Shown: positions 1-7,309, counted from the first letter of the stretch. The stretch is 17,459 bases of DNA from Bacteroidota bacterium (GCA_016866375.1 VGMK01000019.1:1-17459), one strand, 5' to 3'. The notes: generated from the letters alone by a model not told the origin. A program made the numbers and translations.

Positions 1-188
1 AAATTAGGCGGGTAATTTCCTCCTTGGCCTCCGGGATCAAAGAAATTTGTTCCTGATATCCCAAAAGTATTGCAATTTATTGGGTTTGAAGGAGGATAAC
101 CAACATCTCCCATGGTAACCGTTTGGGCAGATAATTTTCCTGAAACTATGCCAAATGCAGCTAAAAAAATGTACAATACTACCTTCAT
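1..188 (-). CDS. Secreted protein with CUB-like N-terminus (partial, cut by window edge)
   Basis: The ATG lies at 186-188 on the minus strand and the frame stays open to base 1, giving 62 residues. Residues 1-22 form a signal peptide (MKVVLYIFLAAFG..., probable cleavage at LSA-Q). The mature part has Cys at the start of a Gly-rich stretch (NCNTFG, FFDPGGQGGNYPPN). This resembles the start of CUB-like domains in secreted Bacteroidota proteins, where a Cys is followed by a DxGGxxGNY segment. I infer an exported, probably large adhesin- or enzyme-like protein, but only its beginning is visible. It starts 7 nt after the stop of the upstream secreted gene, so the two probably share a transcript. 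The export signal is well supported; the CUB assignment is tentative. Confidence 0.7.
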   Translation of the reverse strand, partial: MKVVLYIFLAAFGIVSGKLSAQTVTMGDVGYPPSNPINCNTFGISGTNFFDPGGQGGNYPPN

Positions 189-195
189 GCTTAGT

Positions 196-555
196 TTAAT
201 TTTTATTAGTTTTTATTTCATTTTGAAGCACATACTTTGATTTTACCACAAGCATTTTACTTGTCCCATTGATTTGGTAATACTGGTTTTGATTTTCAAT
301 CTTTAATGCGGCATCTGTGAATTTGCTTATTGTTAAGGGAACAGAGATGCTTTCTAAATTTAAATTTTTACCTTGTGGAATTTCTGTAATATATATCGCA
401 TTTTCGAGGGCATATACCAGTAAATTTAAATCATCTGGCGACATGGTTTTTAATTCTTTTGTTGTGTAACTTTTTTCTAGCTCAGAGGCATCACTTTGGG
501 CAGAAACTGAGACCGTGTAAAAAAGAAATAGTGCAAAAATTAAAAAAAATTTCAT
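196..555 (-). CDS. Small secreted protein of unknown function
   Basis: This 119-residue protein begins with a clear signal peptide (MKFFLIFALFLFYTVSVSAQ, cleavage expected after VSA just before Q20). The mature part is about 100 residues, has no cysteines and no further membrane segment, and I do not recognise its family. A Ser/Glu/Lys-rich start is followed by a region predicted helical (residues 24-55) and then a beta-rich second half. It lies 7 nt upstream of another secreted protein on the same strand, so the two may form an exported pair. It is divergent from the transketolase unit across a gap of about 125 nt. No convincing promoter was found upstream. The coding call rests on the signal peptide and tight spacing; function is unknown. 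Confidence 0.75.
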   Translation of the reverse strand: MKFFLIFALFLFYTVSVSAQSDASELEKSYTTKELKTMSPDDLNLLVYALENAIYITEIPQGKNLNLESISVPLTISKFTDAALKIENQNQYYQINGTSKMLVVKSKYVLQNEIKTNKN

Positions 556-646
556 GGCTAAGGTTTTGGTATAGTGACTTTAATATTCGTTGAAAAGTTG
601 CAAAAATTGTTTAAATATTTCAAATGTGGACTAAATTAATAAAACT

Positions 647-654
647 TAGCTTTG
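647..654 (+). promoter_or_regulatory. Candidate -7 element for the transketolase unit
   Basis: TAGCTTTG matches the Bacteroidota -7 consensus TAnnTTTG exactly and ends 26 nt before the ATG at 681. No TTG is found at the expected -33 distance; TGTGG at 625-629 is the nearest approximation. Its position inside the longest open frame (which could begin at 624) argues that translation starts at 681. Confidence 0.4.
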
Positions 655-680
655 TTCCAAATTTCTTTCATCGTTCATTT

Positions 681-1523
681 ATGAAAAATAATTCATTACA
701 TCAGGTTGCTAGTCAGGTAAGACGAGATATAGTAAGAATGGTGGCTGCTGTAAATTCTGGTCACCCAGGAGGGTCGCTTGGTTGCGCAGACTTTTTCACC
801 TATTTATATTTTGAAGCAATGTCCCACAATCCTAAATTGTTTCAAATGGACGGTATTGGTGAAGATCTTTTCTTTCTTTCAAATGGGCACATTTCCCCCG
901 TTTGGTATAGCGTATTGGCAAGAAGCGGTTATTTTCCTACTTCCGAATTGGCTTCATTTCGAAAAATTGGGTCTAAACTACAAGGGCACCCCTCAACGGA
1001 TAAAAAATTACCCGGAATTCGTATGGCTTCTGGTTCTCTAGGACAGGGACTTTCTGTCGGCGTTGGAGCGGCACAAGTGAAAAAACTGAACAGAGATAAA
1101 TCTATCGTGTACACACTTCATGGGGACGGAGAATTACAAGAAGGTCAAATTTGGGAAGCTGCCATGTACGCTGCCGCCAACAAAGTAGATAATATCATTG
1201 CGACAATTGATTACAATGGTAGGCAAATCGATGGAGATGTTGAACAAGTTTTATCACTTGGCGACTTAAAAGGAAAATGGCAAGCTTTTGGTTGGGAAGT
1301 TTTTGAAATGAACGGTAACAATTTTGAATCTATTCGTTCCACTATGCAACAAGCGAGAGAAATTTGTGGAAAACATAAGCCAATTGTGGTGATAATGCGC
1401 ACGGAAATGGGCCAAGGAGTAGATTACATGATGGGGAGTCACAAATGGCATGGTGTTGCACCAAATGCAGAACAACTTCAGTTAGCACTTGATCAACTCG
1501 AAGAAACTCTGGGTGACTATTAA
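681..1523 (+). CDS. Transketolase, N-terminal subunit (split enzyme)
   Basis: This is the thiamine-diphosphate-binding half of a split transketolase (EC 2.2.1.1; pentose phosphate pathway, transfer of two-carbon ketol units, cytosolic). The 280 residues match the usual size of the N-terminal subunit. Visible signatures are SGHPGGSLG near the start, SNGH, GSLGQGLSVGVG, and the ThDP/metal motif G148-D-G-E151 with N179 in DYNGRQ. The frame could start at 624 (19 extra residues), but homologues begin near MKNNSLHQVASQVRRD. A -7-like TAGCTTTG lies inside the extension, so I chose 681. The TAA overlaps the next ATG by one base (TAATG), suggesting translational coupling. The C-terminal half is not adjacent: a secreted VWA gene intervenes. 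Confidence 0.93.
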   Translation: MKNNSLHQVASQVRRDIVRMVAAVNSGHPGGSLGCADFFTYLYFEAMSHNPKLFQMDGIGEDLFFLSNGHISPVWYSVLARSGYFPTSELASFRKIGSKLQGHPSTDKKLPGIRMASGSLGQGLSVGVGAAQVKKLNRDKSIVYTLHGDGELQEGQIWEAAMYAAANKVDNIIATIDYNGRQIDGDVEQVLSLGDLKGKWQAFGWEVFEMNGNNFESIRSTMQQAREICGKHKPIVVIMRTEMGQGVDYMMGSHKWHGVAPNAEQLQLALDQLEETLGDY

Positions 1524-2869
1524 TGAAAATCAGCTTATCCATAGCGCTGTTAGTATTTCATCTCGTGGTGTTTTCACAAGAAAAAACCCGTATTTTATTT
1601 ATTCTTGATGCTTCAAACTCCATGAATTTGGACTGGGATAAACAAACCCGTATGACAGCAGCAAAAGACATTTTAAATCAAGCCATCGAAAAGCTTCGGG
1701 GAATTCCAGATCTTGAAGTTGCCCTCAGGGTCTACGGTCATCAGTCCGAGGTCAATAATACAAATCAAGATTGCCAAGACACTAAATTAGAGGTCCCTTT
1801 TGGACCATCAACTATAGATGCCATAAAACTAAAAGTAAAACAAATTAAAGCCAAAGGGGCTACTCCTATTGCTCGTTCTCTTGAGGCGGCAGCTGGTGAT
1901 TTTCCCGATACGCTTCAACGTAATTTCATAATTCTGATTACTGACGGTTTGGAATCCTGCGATAATGACCCATGTGTAATTGCTAGGAAACTAAAAGAGA
2001 AAGGAGTGAAAGTAACTCCTTTCGTAATTGGTCTTGGAATGGACCTTTCTTATCTGGATAAATTTAATTGTATTGGAAGCTACACCGATGCCGAAAATAA
2101 AGAGGCTTTCAAAAGTGCGCTTACCTCCGTGATTTCAAAAACCCTCCTCAACACCACTGTTCAAATCAACCTTAACGACATTAGCAAAAAACCTCTCGAA
2201 ACCGATGTAACGCTTTTTTTATATGAGGCGGGCACCAAGAATTTAAAATATACATTCACACACACCTTAAACCGAGCAGGGTTGCCGGATACACTCATCT
2301 TAGAACCTTCCGTATCATATGATCTTGTTGTTAACACTTTGCCCAAGATTGAAAAAAAGGGCATCGTTATACAACGTCATAAGCACAACACCATACAAGT
2401 TGATGCGCCACAAGGATTTATTCAACTCAAAAACAAAACGATAAGCCTTTCCCATCAAAACATGCGTGTGATGCAAAAGGGGAAAGCTGAGACATTAAAC
2501 GAACAAGTGCTCAACGCAAAACAGAAATATCTGATCGGCACCTACGACGTGGAGGTATTTACCTTGCCCAGGACTTACATGCAGGTAAAAGTAGAACAAA
2601 GCAAAACCACGTTAATTGATATTATCCCAGCGGGAACATTTAGTTACACCGCTGGCAAACCTCTTGTTGGTCAGCTATTTTTAGTTCGAAACACGAATGA
2701 ATTGGAATGGGTTTGTAATTTAGAAGACGGAAGTGTAACCGGAAATTGGTCGCTTCAGCCGGGAGTGTACAAAATAGTTTATCGAGAGAAAGAAATGAAA
2801 TCCAGTGCATACACGCGAGAAAAAGTAATAAAGATAGAATCAAATAAAACCATTAGTTTAATATTGTAA
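1523..2869 (+). CDS. Secreted von Willebrand A domain protein with C-terminal beta repeats
   Basis: This 448-residue protein starts with a signal peptide (about residues 1-18, cleavage near VFS-Q). It continues with a VWA domain at about 23-205 that keeps a complete MIDAS metal site: D29-x-S31-x-S33, T114 in GATPIARSL, and D141 in ITDGLESC. VWA domains with an intact MIDAS usually bind ligand proteins through a divalent cation. Residues about 210-448 look like three successive beta-rich units, each with a Y-[DK]-[LVI]-V strand and closing on a V-x-[IV]...K-x-T-[IL] strand; they resemble PEGA-like or carboxypeptidase-like beta-sandwiches. It is probably periplasmic or surface-exposed. It lies between the two transketolase subunits (1-nt overlap before, 3-nt gap after). 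Its ligand is unknown. Confidence 0.88.
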   Translation: MKISLSIALLVFHLVVFSQEKTRILFILDASNSMNLDWDKQTRMTAAKDILNQAIEKLRGIPDLEVALRVYGHQSEVNNTNQDCQDTKLEVPFGPSTIDAIKLKVKQIKAKGATPIARSLEAAAGDFPDTLQRNFIILITDGLESCDNDPCVIARKLKEKGVKVTPFVIGLGMDLSYLDKFNCIGSYTDAENKEAFKSALTSVISKTLLNTTVQINLNDISKKPLETDVTLFLYEAGTKNLKYTFTHTLNRAGLPDTLILEPSVSYDLVVNTLPKIEKKGIVIQRHKHNTIQVDAPQGFIQLKNKTISLSHQNMRVMQKGKAETLNEQVLNAKQKYLIGTYDVEVFTLPRTYMQVKVEQSKTTLIDIIPAGTFSYTAGKPLVGQLFLVRNTNELEWVCNLEDGSVTGNWSLQPGVYKIVYREKEMKSSAYTREKVIKIESNKTISLIL

Positions 2870-2872
2870 AAC

Positions 2873-3826
2873 ATGGAAATAGAAGTACTAGGTCAAAAAG
2901 ATACGCGTTCAGGTTTTGGAGAAGGATTGGCGGAATTAGGAAGAATAAACTCCGATGTTGTTGCCTTGTGTGCCGATTTGACGGGATCTTTGAAGATGGA
3001 TGCCTTTCAAAAAGAAAATCCCGAACGCTTTTTTCAGGTAGGAATTGCTGAGGCCAATATGATCGGTTTAGCAGCAGGAATGACCATCGGAGGTAAAATT
3101 CCTTATACGGGCACGTTTGCTAATTTCTCTACCGGTAGAGTATATGATCAAATTCGCCAATCTGTTGCCTATTCCGGTAAAAACGTAAAAATTTGTGCTT
3201 CTCATGCGGGGCTCACGTTAGGAGAAGACGGAGCCACACATCAAATTCTTGAAGATATCGGAATGATGCGAATGCTACCCAACATGACAGTGATTGTCCC
3301 TGCGGATTTCAATCAAACTAAGCAAGCAACTATTGCAATTGCGAATCATAATGGGCCTGTTTATTTGCGTTTCGGCAGACCTGTAATGCCTATATTCGTG
3401 AAGCCTGACGCAACGTTTACCATTGGAAAAGCGGATGTGCTGCAAGAAGGAACCGACGTAACTATCATCGCTTGTGGACACCTTGTTTGGAAGTCAATTG
3501 AAGCTTGTAAGGTTCTTGCAGAAAAAGGTATTTCTGTGGAATTAATCAACATGCATACAATTAAACCACTTGACGAACAAGCGATATTAAGCTCTCTTCG
3601 AAAAACGAAATGTGTAGTTACGGCAGAAGAACATATGCGTCATGGTGGATTAGGTGACGCTGTGGCTCAAGTTTTAGCCCGTGAATTACCCAGTCCGCAA
3701 GAGTATGTCGCTGTAAATGACTCGTTTGGAGAAAGCGGTACACCAATGGAATTAATGACAAAATACGGAATTGATACCATACATATCGTGGAAGCTGTTC
3801 AAAAGGTAATGGCACGCAAGGCTTAA
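2873..3826 (+). CDS. Transketolase, C-terminal subunit (split enzyme)
   Basis: At 317 residues this is the pyrimidine-binding and C-terminal half of transketolase, the partner of the gene at 681-1523. The conserved ThDP-activating glutamate is E60 in VGIAEANMIGLAAGM. Other family marks are ALCADLTGS, the TFANFSTGR segment, SHAGLTLGEDGATHQ (phosphate and substrate binding), and a C-terminal transketolase domain from about residue 185 with AEEHMRHGGLGDAVA. The ATG at 2873 follows the VWA stop by 3 nt, so it should be translated from the same mRNA. The two subunits must assemble for activity. The TAA at 3824-3826 interlocks with the stop of the convergent DUF3050 gene in the palindrome TTAA. Confidence 0.93.
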   Translation: MEIEVLGQKDTRSGFGEGLAELGRINSDVVALCADLTGSLKMDAFQKENPERFFQVGIAEANMIGLAAGMTIGGKIPYTGTFANFSTGRVYDQIRQSVAYSGKNVKICASHAGLTLGEDGATHQILEDIGMMRMLPNMTVIVPADFNQTKQATIAIANHNGPVYLRFGRPVMPIFVKPDATFTIGKADVLQEGTDVTIIACGHLVWKSIEACKVLAEKGISVELINMHTIKPLDEQAILSSLRKTKCVVTAEEHMRHGGLGDAVAQVLARELPSPQEYVAVNDSFGESGTPMELMTKYGIDTIHIVEAVQKVMARKA

Positions 3827-4611
3827 ATTGCTATTGGTTGCACAAGATTTAGGAGAATCCCATTCCAAAGCTTTATACGGTGTTGTAGGGCCATTTTAGC
3901 AACGAAGATGCAATCTTCCCATTTTTTCTCGTCGTTGCCACATAGTTCTGAAACCATTTTTAAAGAAATCGGTCCGTGTTCATCCCCGTCAATATCTATG
4001 TGTCGTTGAAGGTAATATTCCAAGGTGCCCAAATTCCCATGGCCTTGGCTTCTGAGTTCTTTTACAATTTTTAGAAACATCTCAGGAATTAAGTCTTCTC
4101 TCCCAAAAGTAAAAACGGAGGCAATTTTATGAGCGTCTCCGCTTCCTACTATATCCATAGTGAAGATCACAAAATCTGTGGTTTCTTTGTTAATGTTGAT
4201 TTGCTTCAGTGCTGTTTTTACAGAAACCCCTGAACATACAAGCTGATAAAATTTATCCATTTGTTCTGTATTTGCTCCAATTTCTTTCATCGCGGACAAG
4301 TACAATTCGTAGTGACTGATTACTATTCCTTTTTCGTCAACATCGCTCTCTTCTCCTAAAACGATTTCATTGATAAAACGTCGGGTATTGGCATTCCCTA
4401 CGGGTTTCCAGGGTACCTCTACACAAGTTAATTCGCGCTGCAAAGATTTCAATAAACACATAAAGTCCCACACGGCAAAAACATGTTGTTCCATGAAACA
4501 ACGAAAATCTTCTACACTCCGCACTGTTTTATAGAGTGGGTGTGCCAAAAGCTGAGCTTTAAGTGGTGAAATTTCTGATTCTAACTGTTCTATTTTTTGA
4601 TGTATCGTCAT
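3823..4611 (-). CDS. DUF3050 protein, haem-oxygenase-like fold, possible diiron oxidase
   Basis: The 262-residue sequence matches the DUF3050 family as I know it (MEQHVFAVWDFM, EYYLQRH, DGDEHGP). The family is predicted all-helical with a haem-oxygenase/TenA-like fold. Seen here are E93-x6-H100, E172, and H204-x3-D208-x3-H212. In spacing and order this recalls the ligand set of haem-oxygenase-like diiron proteins such as chlamydial CADD (E-x6-H, a Glu 32 residues before HxxxDxxH). I infer a non-haem diiron oxidase or oxygenase; the substrate is unknown and the protein should be cytosolic. The ATG at 4609-4611 has a TATTTTTG -7 box 10 nt upstream. It is divergent from mtnA and overlaps the transketolase C subunit by 4 nt tail-to-tail. 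Confidence 0.85.
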   Translation of the reverse strand: MTIHQKIEQLESEISPLKAQLLAHPLYKTVRSVEDFRCFMEQHVFAVWDFMCLLKSLQRELTCVEVPWKPVGNANTRRFINEIVLGEESDVDEKGIVISHYELYLSAMKEIGANTEQMDKFYQLVCSGVSVKTALKQININKETTDFVIFTMDIVGSGDAHKIASVFTFGREDLIPEMFLKIVKELRSQGHGNLGTLEYYLQRHIDIDGDEHGPISLKMVSELCGNDEKKWEDCIFVAKMALQHRIKLWNGILLNLVQPIAI

Positions 4612-4621
4612 GACTTATAAA

Positions 4622-4629
4622 CAAAAATA
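4622..4629 (-). promoter_or_regulatory. Candidate -7 element for the DUF3050 gene
   Basis: On the minus strand this reads TATTTTTG, an exact TAnnTTTG match, ending 10 nt before the DUF3050 ATG. No TTG occurs at the usual -33 position, and the region is AT-rich, so chance is possible. Confidence 0.35.
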
Positions 4630-4685
4630 CCGCTTAAAAAGTTTCCTTATTTCTTACGTGATTAAAAAACTGAAAAATCATTGTG

Positions 4686-4693
4686 TAACTTCG
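4686..4693 (+). promoter_or_regulatory. Candidate -7 element for mtnA
   Basis: TAACTTCG is one base from TAnnTTTG and identical to the -7 box before the histidine kinase gene (11819-11826). It ends 15 nt before the ATG at 4709 and supports that start over the longer frame from 4610. No TTG lies at the expected distance. Confidence 0.4.
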
Positions 4694-4708
4694 AAGAAAA
4701 TAAGCAAC

Positions 4709-5794
4709 ATGACCACTCCCTTTAGAACTATTTGGACAACTTCTGACCGATTTGTTGAAGTGATTGACCAGCGCAAACTTCCACATGAATGGGTAGTGGT
4801 AAAGCTTATCACCTATAAAGATGCGGTTCTTGCAATTAAAAACATGACGGTACGTGGAGCTCCATTAATCGGTGCAACAGCTGCTTATGGCATCTACTTG
4901 GCGGTCAGAGAAATGGTAGAACAAGAACACGAAGGAACATTTTTAGATCGTGCTTTTGAAGAACTTCGTGCTTCCCGTCCCACTGCAGTAAACTTATTTT
5001 GGGCTTTAGATCGGATGAGAGAAGCATTAGACCGTAGCGGAAATTTTATACAAACTTCCTGGGACATGGCAGGAAAAATTGTAGAAGACGATGTTGAAAC
5101 GTGTCGACGAATTGGTGTTCATGGACTTCCGATTCTGGAGAAGATTTCAGAGAAGAAAAAAGGAGATGTTGTGAATATATTAACGCATTGCAACGCCGGA
5201 ATGTTGGGGTGTATTGAATGGGGAACCATCACTTCGCCTATTTATCAAGCACATGCAAAAGGCATTAAGGTGCACGTATGGGTAGATGAGACTCGTCCTC
5301 GAAATCAAGGGGCGAATTTAACTGCTTACGAACTTGCAAGACATGGAGTGCCTCATACCTTAATTGTGGACAATACGGGTGGGCACCTCATGCAACATGG
5401 CATGGTGGACCTAGTGATTGTGGGTACAGACCGTACAACACGCAATGGAGATGTTGCCAATAAAATTGGCACCTATCTGAAAGCTTTAGCCTCAAAAGAT
5501 AATGGAATCCCTTTTTATGTTGCATTGCCCTCTACCACCTTAGATATGACGATTTCTGACGGGTTAAAGGAAATCCCTATTGAGCAGAGAGATGAAAACG
5601 AGGTGAAATATGTCGTTGGAAGAAATTCGAAAGGGGAACTCGACCAGGTATTAATTTGTCCTGAAACCACATCGGCATGTAATTATGGTTTCGACGTAAC
5701 ACCAAGCCGTTTAATCAGTGGATTAATCACGGAACGCGGCATTTGTGAGCCCAGTGAATCGGGTATATTGTCCTTATTTCCGGAGTATCGCTAA
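4709..5794 (+). CDS. mtnA: S-methyl-5-thioribose-1-phosphate isomerase
   Basis: MtnA (EC 5.3.1.23) converts 5-methylthioribose 1-phosphate to methylthioribulose 1-phosphate in methionine salvage, in the cytosol. The 361 residues fit the family length. Visible signatures are VRGAPLIGATAAYG, the catalytic cysteine C161 in LTHCNAG, ETRPRNQGANLTAYELA, and the catalytic aspartate D241 in VGTDRTTRNGDVANKIGT. Both residues correspond to C160 and D240 of the Bacillus enzyme. The frame is open from 4610, but the 33-residue extension is basic, unlike the family, and overlaps the divergent DUF3050 start. Homologues begin near TPFRTIWTT, so 4709 is chosen. The SDR gene follows 5 nt after the stop. No other methionine-salvage gene is in the window. 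Confidence 0.94.
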   Translation: MTTPFRTIWTTSDRFVEVIDQRKLPHEWVVVKLITYKDAVLAIKNMTVRGAPLIGATAAYGIYLAVREMVEQEHEGTFLDRAFEELRASRPTAVNLFWALDRMREALDRSGNFIQTSWDMAGKIVEDDVETCRRIGVHGLPILEKISEKKKGDVVNILTHCNAGMLGCIEWGTITSPIYQAHAKGIKVHVWVDETRPRNQGANLTAYELARHGVPHTLIVDNTGGHLMQHGMVDLVIVGTDRTTRNGDVANKIGTYLKALASKDNGIPFYVALPSTTLDMTISDGLKEIPIEQRDENEVKYVVGRNSKGELDQVLICPETTSACNYGFDVTPSRLISGLITERGICEPSESGILSLFPEYR

Positions 5795-5799
5795 GTGAT

Positions 5800-6447
5800 A
5801 TGAAAATCTCCCTTATTGGAGCTTCAGGATTAGTTGGTAATCATGTGCTCAGATTCCTATTAGAAAGTTCATTTGTTACTGAAGTCAGAAGCTTTGGTCG
5901 ACAAGAACTTGCCTTGAATCACCCTAAATTAATGCAATCAAAAACAGATTTTTCGGATGTCGAAGAGTGGGCCAGGGACTGGCATTTTGATGTATTAATT
6001 TGTTGTATCGGAACCACACGAAAGAAAACTCCAGATTTATCCGTATACAAAACCATCGACTATGGAATAACTGTTCGCATGGCTGAATGGGCAAAAAAGT
6101 CAGGATGTTCTTCCGTCCATTTAATCTCATCCGTATCCGCAAATGCTACTTCTCGTAATTTTTATTTGAGGATTAAAGGAGAAACCGAAGAAGCATTATT
6201 ATCCCGCGGATTTACATCATTTCAAATTTATCGTCCAGGAATGCTCATTGGTAAGCGTCAAGAATCTCGTCCTGCAGAATGGGTGGGTCAAAAACTTTCG
6301 CCATTTTTTGACTTATTTACTTTTGGCGGAAATTACCATAGTATTTCTGCAGTGAAATTAGCACAGGCGATAAGTAACAATGTAGAGAAAAATCCTTTGG
6401 GAAATCGCCTATTACATTACCGGGACTTTCTTTCAGTGATTAAGTAA
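5800..6447 (+). CDS. Atypical SDR / NAD(P)-binding TIP30-like protein
   Basis: This 215-residue Rossmann protein has an N-terminal dinucleotide-binding loop, G7-A-S-G10-L-V-G13, a first-strand start MKISLIGASG, and the strand CCIGTTRKK. A serine-rich strand HLISSVSA is followed by Y122-x3-K126, the position of the SDR catalytic Tyr/Lys pair. This layout and the late YRPGMLIG motif match small atypical SDRs of the NAD(P)H-binding/HTATIP2 (TIP30)-like group, often annotated as NAD-dependent epimerase or oxidoreductase. The substrate cannot be told from sequence. It starts 5 nt after mtnA and is probably co-transcribed, though this does not prove a role in methionine salvage. Its last 15 nt overlap the tail of the convergent secreted-protein gene. 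Confidence 0.88.
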   Translation: MKISLIGASGLVGNHVLRFLLESSFVTEVRSFGRQELALNHPKLMQSKTDFSDVEEWARDWHFDVLICCIGTTRKKTPDLSVYKTIDYGITVRMAEWAKKSGCSSVHLISSVSANATSRNFYLRIKGETEEALLSRGFTSFQIYRPGMLIGKRQESRPAEWVGQKLSPFFDLFTFGGNYHSISAVKLAQAISNNVEKNPLGNRLLHYRDFLSVIK

Positions 6448-7119
6448 ACCGTTCAACTTTTTCTTAAACCGTTGCCATTGTTTTGTTTCTGATCCACAAT
6501 ATACACGATCCCCGCCTAATTGCGCGTAACTGACTGCAATTTTACCTTTTTCTCTTATGCCGTCACACGGAGAAAGGAGAGAAGAACGATTGGTTCGTCT
6601 AAAATTTCGTGTCACTAAAATTCTGTTATTTTCACTCAACAGGATAGTCTTTTGTTCGCCACCAGAGTAAACTCCACTGGACGACATTTCTTTTGAAACC
6701 GGCACGTAAGACAAGGTGTCTCCATTGAGGAAGAATGCATTTCCCGAGCCATCTTGTAAATAAAATCTGAATTCATTTTCCATAATTACCTCAAGGGGAA
6801 TTAAATGTTTGCCTACCCTGCTTTGAGACTGATCGTTTACATCACAAACATCGATTGGTCCTACCTGAAGGTTAGCCCGAAGGATTGCTTTTTTTAAATG
6901 GATCGACTCTTTATTACTAATTTTTCCTTCACAATCTTTAATTATAAAAGTTCCTTTTGAGGATTTGAAAAAGATATCTTTAACTTCCGGATTCTCTACG
7001 CCTTTTCGGTTAATATAGTTTTTTACATAAAAAACTCCTTTTAAATCTTGTGGTTGAGCGAAATAGCAAAAGGATTTTAACACTAAAACCAAAAACATAT
7101 GAAAAACACTAACTTTCAT
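6433..7119 (-). CDS. Secreted four-cysteine protein of unknown function
   Basis: A 228-residue protein with an N-terminal signal peptide (MKVSVFHMFLVLVLKSFCYF, cleavage near YFA-Q). The cysteine in the signal peptide is not in a lipobox, so a lipoprotein is unlikely. The mature part has four cysteines (C63, C92, C185, C208), enough for two disulfides in the periplasm or outside. It looks beta-rich (GTFIIKDC, EFRFYLQDGSGNAFFLNGD, KTILLSENNRILVTRN) and ends in a basic tail. I recognise no family. It has a strong promoter (-33/-7 at 7250-7221) and a leader of about 95 nt carrying an inverted repeat, so it is an independent transcription unit. Its stop lies inside the 3' end of the convergent SDR gene. 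Confidence 0.78.
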   Translation of the reverse strand: MKVSVFHMFLVLVLKSFCYFAQPQDLKGVFYVKNYINRKGVENPEVKDIFFKSSKGTFIIKDCEGKISNKESIHLKKAILRANLQVGPIDVCDVNDQSQSRVGKHLIPLEVIMENEFRFYLQDGSGNAFFLNGDTLSYVPVSKEMSSSGVYSGGEQKTILLSENNRILVTRNFRRTNRSSLLSPCDGIREKGKIAVSYAQLGGDRVYCGSETKQWQRFKKKLNGLLNH

Positions 7120-7190
7120 AAGTAAATAATTTGTCTTTTATTTTAAAGGACATATGGAATTAGCTTCGCTGCTACCTCCGGTGGTCGCCA

Positions 7191-7217
7191 TGGCTATTTC
7201 ATATAATTAAATAGCTA
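7191..7217. repeat. Inverted repeat at the predicted transcription start of the four-cysteine protein gene
   Basis: Arms GCTATTT (7193-7199) and AAATAGC (7209-7215) are perfect 7-bp complements around a 9-nt spacer. One G-U and one T-A pair can extend them to 7191 and 7217. The repeat spans the predicted start and early leader of the gene ending at 7119, where an operator or 5' hairpin would lie. No regulator is identified. Confidence 0.4.
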
Positions 7218-7220
7218 CAC

Positions 7221-7250
7221 TAAAGGTAAGCAAAAATCACTTCCAAGCAA
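7221..7250 (-). promoter_or_regulatory. Promoter of the four-cysteine secreted protein gene
   Basis: On the minus strand TTG (7250-7248) is followed after exactly 19 nt by TACCTTTA (7228-7221), one mismatch from TAnnTTTG. Spacing is ideal for the Bacteroidota primary sigma factor. The predicted start near 7215 leaves a leader of about 95 nt before the ATG at 7119. The promoter lies downstream of aspS on the same strand. Confidence 0.6.
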
Positions 7251-7309
7251 TTTTCTTTCTGTTAGTAAGAAGTAGAAAGGAGAAGGCCTGTTTTCTGACT
7301 AAAAAATTA

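Noticed and set aside
624..680. N-terminal extension of the transketolase N subunit
   Set aside because: Not family-like and contains a perfect -7 box; translation from 681 is better supported.
4610..4708. 33-residue N-terminal extension of mtnA
   Set aside because: Basic, low-complexity, overlaps the divergent DUF3050 start and promoter; homologues start near 4709.
7138..7191. 17-codon minicistron (MATTGGSSEANSICPLK) in the leader of the four-cysteine protein gene
   Set aside because: Could be a leader peptide, but there is no ribosome-binding evidence and no repeated regulatory codons; likely chance.
7251..7309. Possible aspS terminator
   Set aside because: Only 4-6 bp imperfect pairings around AGGCCT; no stable stem followed by a T-tract.
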